Both the position numbers and the translations under genes were made by a program. The notes under the pieces are model-generated. The model saw nothing but the letters and a program-made list of their open reading frames with translations. It was not told the DNA's origin and did no database searches. A stretch of 5,628 nt of DNA. It comes from an archaeon (lineage in GTDB: Archaea; Micrarchaeota; Micrarchaeia; Anstonellales; Bilamarchaeaceae). Location: the NCBI GenBank assembly GCA_020052325.1, contig JAGVPF010000093.1, positions 1 through 5,628 of the forward strand. The letters run 5' to 3'. Below, one piece after another: positions 4,951-5,628 of the stretch; within the stretch, counting starts at the first letter, position 1; each line of letters opens with the position of its first letter.

Positions 4951-5628
4951 ATGGCAGTGGAGGATTTTCTCGGATTGTGCTTGTTGCCGCTGGTTGTAAT
5001 TATCGGCTTTGTGGTTCTCGGTTCGGTTCGGGTGCTTTACCAGTACCAGAAAGGCATCCTTTTCCAGCTCGGAAAATACGTCAGGACCGTCGAACCCGGA
5101 GTGACGATTTTATGGCCCATGCTGCAGGAATTGCGCGTGGTCGACATGAGAATCACCACGGCGGACATCCCCAAGCAGGAAGTGATTACGAAGGACAACA
5201 TCCCGGTGCTTGTCAACACGGTCGTATACTACAAGGTCGAGAGGCCTGACGCCGCGGTCCTCAAGATACAGAACTTCGATTTCGCGGTGAGGCAGTATAC
5301 GCAGGCCGCGCTCCGCGATGTTGTGGGAAACAGCGAGCTCGATTCCGTGCTGACGGAAAGGGAGAAAATCGCCATGGCGATAAAGAAAATCGTCGACGCG
5401 GAGACTTCTGAATGGGGCGTGGACATATCCGCGATAAAGATACAGGAAATCGAGCTTCCGGCGGAGATGAAGCGGGCGATGGCCAAGCAGGCCGAGGCCG
5501 AACGCGAGCGCAGGGCGGTCGTGATATCCTCCGAGGGCGAGCTCCAGGCATCGCTGAACCTCATGAGGGCGGCAGAGAACCTGGCCAAATCCGACGGGGC
5601 GCTGCACCTTAGGACGCTCCAGACCGTC
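4951..5628 (+). CDS. Slipin / stomatin-like SPFH-domain membrane protein, 3' end outside window
   Basis: I read 226 codons without a stop to the window edge. Residues about 6-25 form an N-terminal hydrophobic membrane anchor. The SPFH (band 7) domain follows: QKGILFQLGKYVRTVEPGV (33-51), the VVDMRITTADIPKQEVITKDN stretch (63-83), VVYYKVERPDAAV (91-103), the helix with ALRDVVGNSELDSVLTERE (120-138), and WGVDISAIKIQEIELPAEMKRAMAKQAEAERERRA (155-189). The charged coiled-coil then runs toward the C-terminus, with LRTLQT a usual slipin end motif. Slipins oligomerise on the membrane and organise microdomains; archaeal ones are often coupled to an NfeD/ClpP-type membrane protease that cleaves them. 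No NfeD gene is seen upstream; it may lie downstream of the window. The start is fixed by the TATA-like box 27 nt upstream and by the usual short N-terminal anchor. About 25-40 residues are probably missing. Confidence 0.94.
   Translation, partial: MAVEDFLGLCLLPLVVIIGFVVLGSVRVLYQYQKGILFQLGKYVRTVEPGVTILWPMLQELRVVDMRITTADIPKQEVITKDNIPVLVNTVVYYKVERPDAAVLKIQNFDFAVRQYTQAALRDVVGNSELDSVLTEREKIAMAIKKIVDAETSEWGVDISAIKIQEIELPAEMKRAMAKQAEAERERRAVVISSEGELQASLNLMRAAENLAKSDGALHLRTLQTV

Noticed and set aside
5110..5607. Minus-strand ORF of 165 residues
   Set aside because: Antisense to the slipin SPFH domain, which is intact.

Overview
The window looks archaeal. Four of the seven genes have an AT-rich TATA-like box centred about 24-28 nt upstream of the start codon and no Shine-Dalgarno motif, which is the leaderless arrangement common in archaea; no bacterial -35/-10 pairs are evident. 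The protein set fits: a translin-family (C3PO-like) RNase homologue, an archaeal-style phosphoglucosamine/phosphomannomutase, and a slipin. The DNA is GC-rich with very short intergenic gaps, so a compact genome is likely (a DPANN lineage such as Micrarchaeota/Diapherotrites, or a euryarchaeon). That lineage guess is inference and cannot be settled from this window.

Layout: (1) 1-1270, minus strand: amidophosphoribosyltransferase (PurF), whose C-terminal end lies beyond base 1. (2) 1322-2668, plus: a GlmM-type sugar phosphomutase, divergent from purF across 51 bp that contain a single palindromic TATA-like box. (3) 2665-3102, minus: a small tandem-ACT-domain protein whose stop codon overlaps the glmM stop. 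(4) 3171-3677, plus: a helical-repeat (TPR-like) protein of unknown role. (5) 4465-3914 then 3904-3683, minus: a two-gene operon of a translin-family protein and a small cationic protein with a C-terminal amphipathic helix. (6) 4531-4899, plus: a three-TM orphan membrane protein. (7) 4951-5628, plus: an SPFH/stomatin-like slipin, cut off at the window end. No stretch over 300 bases lacks a gene. I saw no tRNA or rRNA, mobile element or CRISPR array.

The genes do not form one pathway. PurF commits PRPP and glutamine to purine synthesis; the mutase feeds amino-sugar or mannose nucleotide synthesis; the ACT protein is probably a small-molecule sensor. The translin homologue keeps the four acidic positions of catalytic TRAX subunits, so it is probably an active RNase, and its operon partner is an unrecognised small protein. 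The most interesting points are that translin/small-protein pair and the promoter architecture: all three divergent gene pairs have one TATA-like box between them, placed at leaderless distance from the minus-strand gene and at leaderless or short-leader distance from the plus-strand gene.
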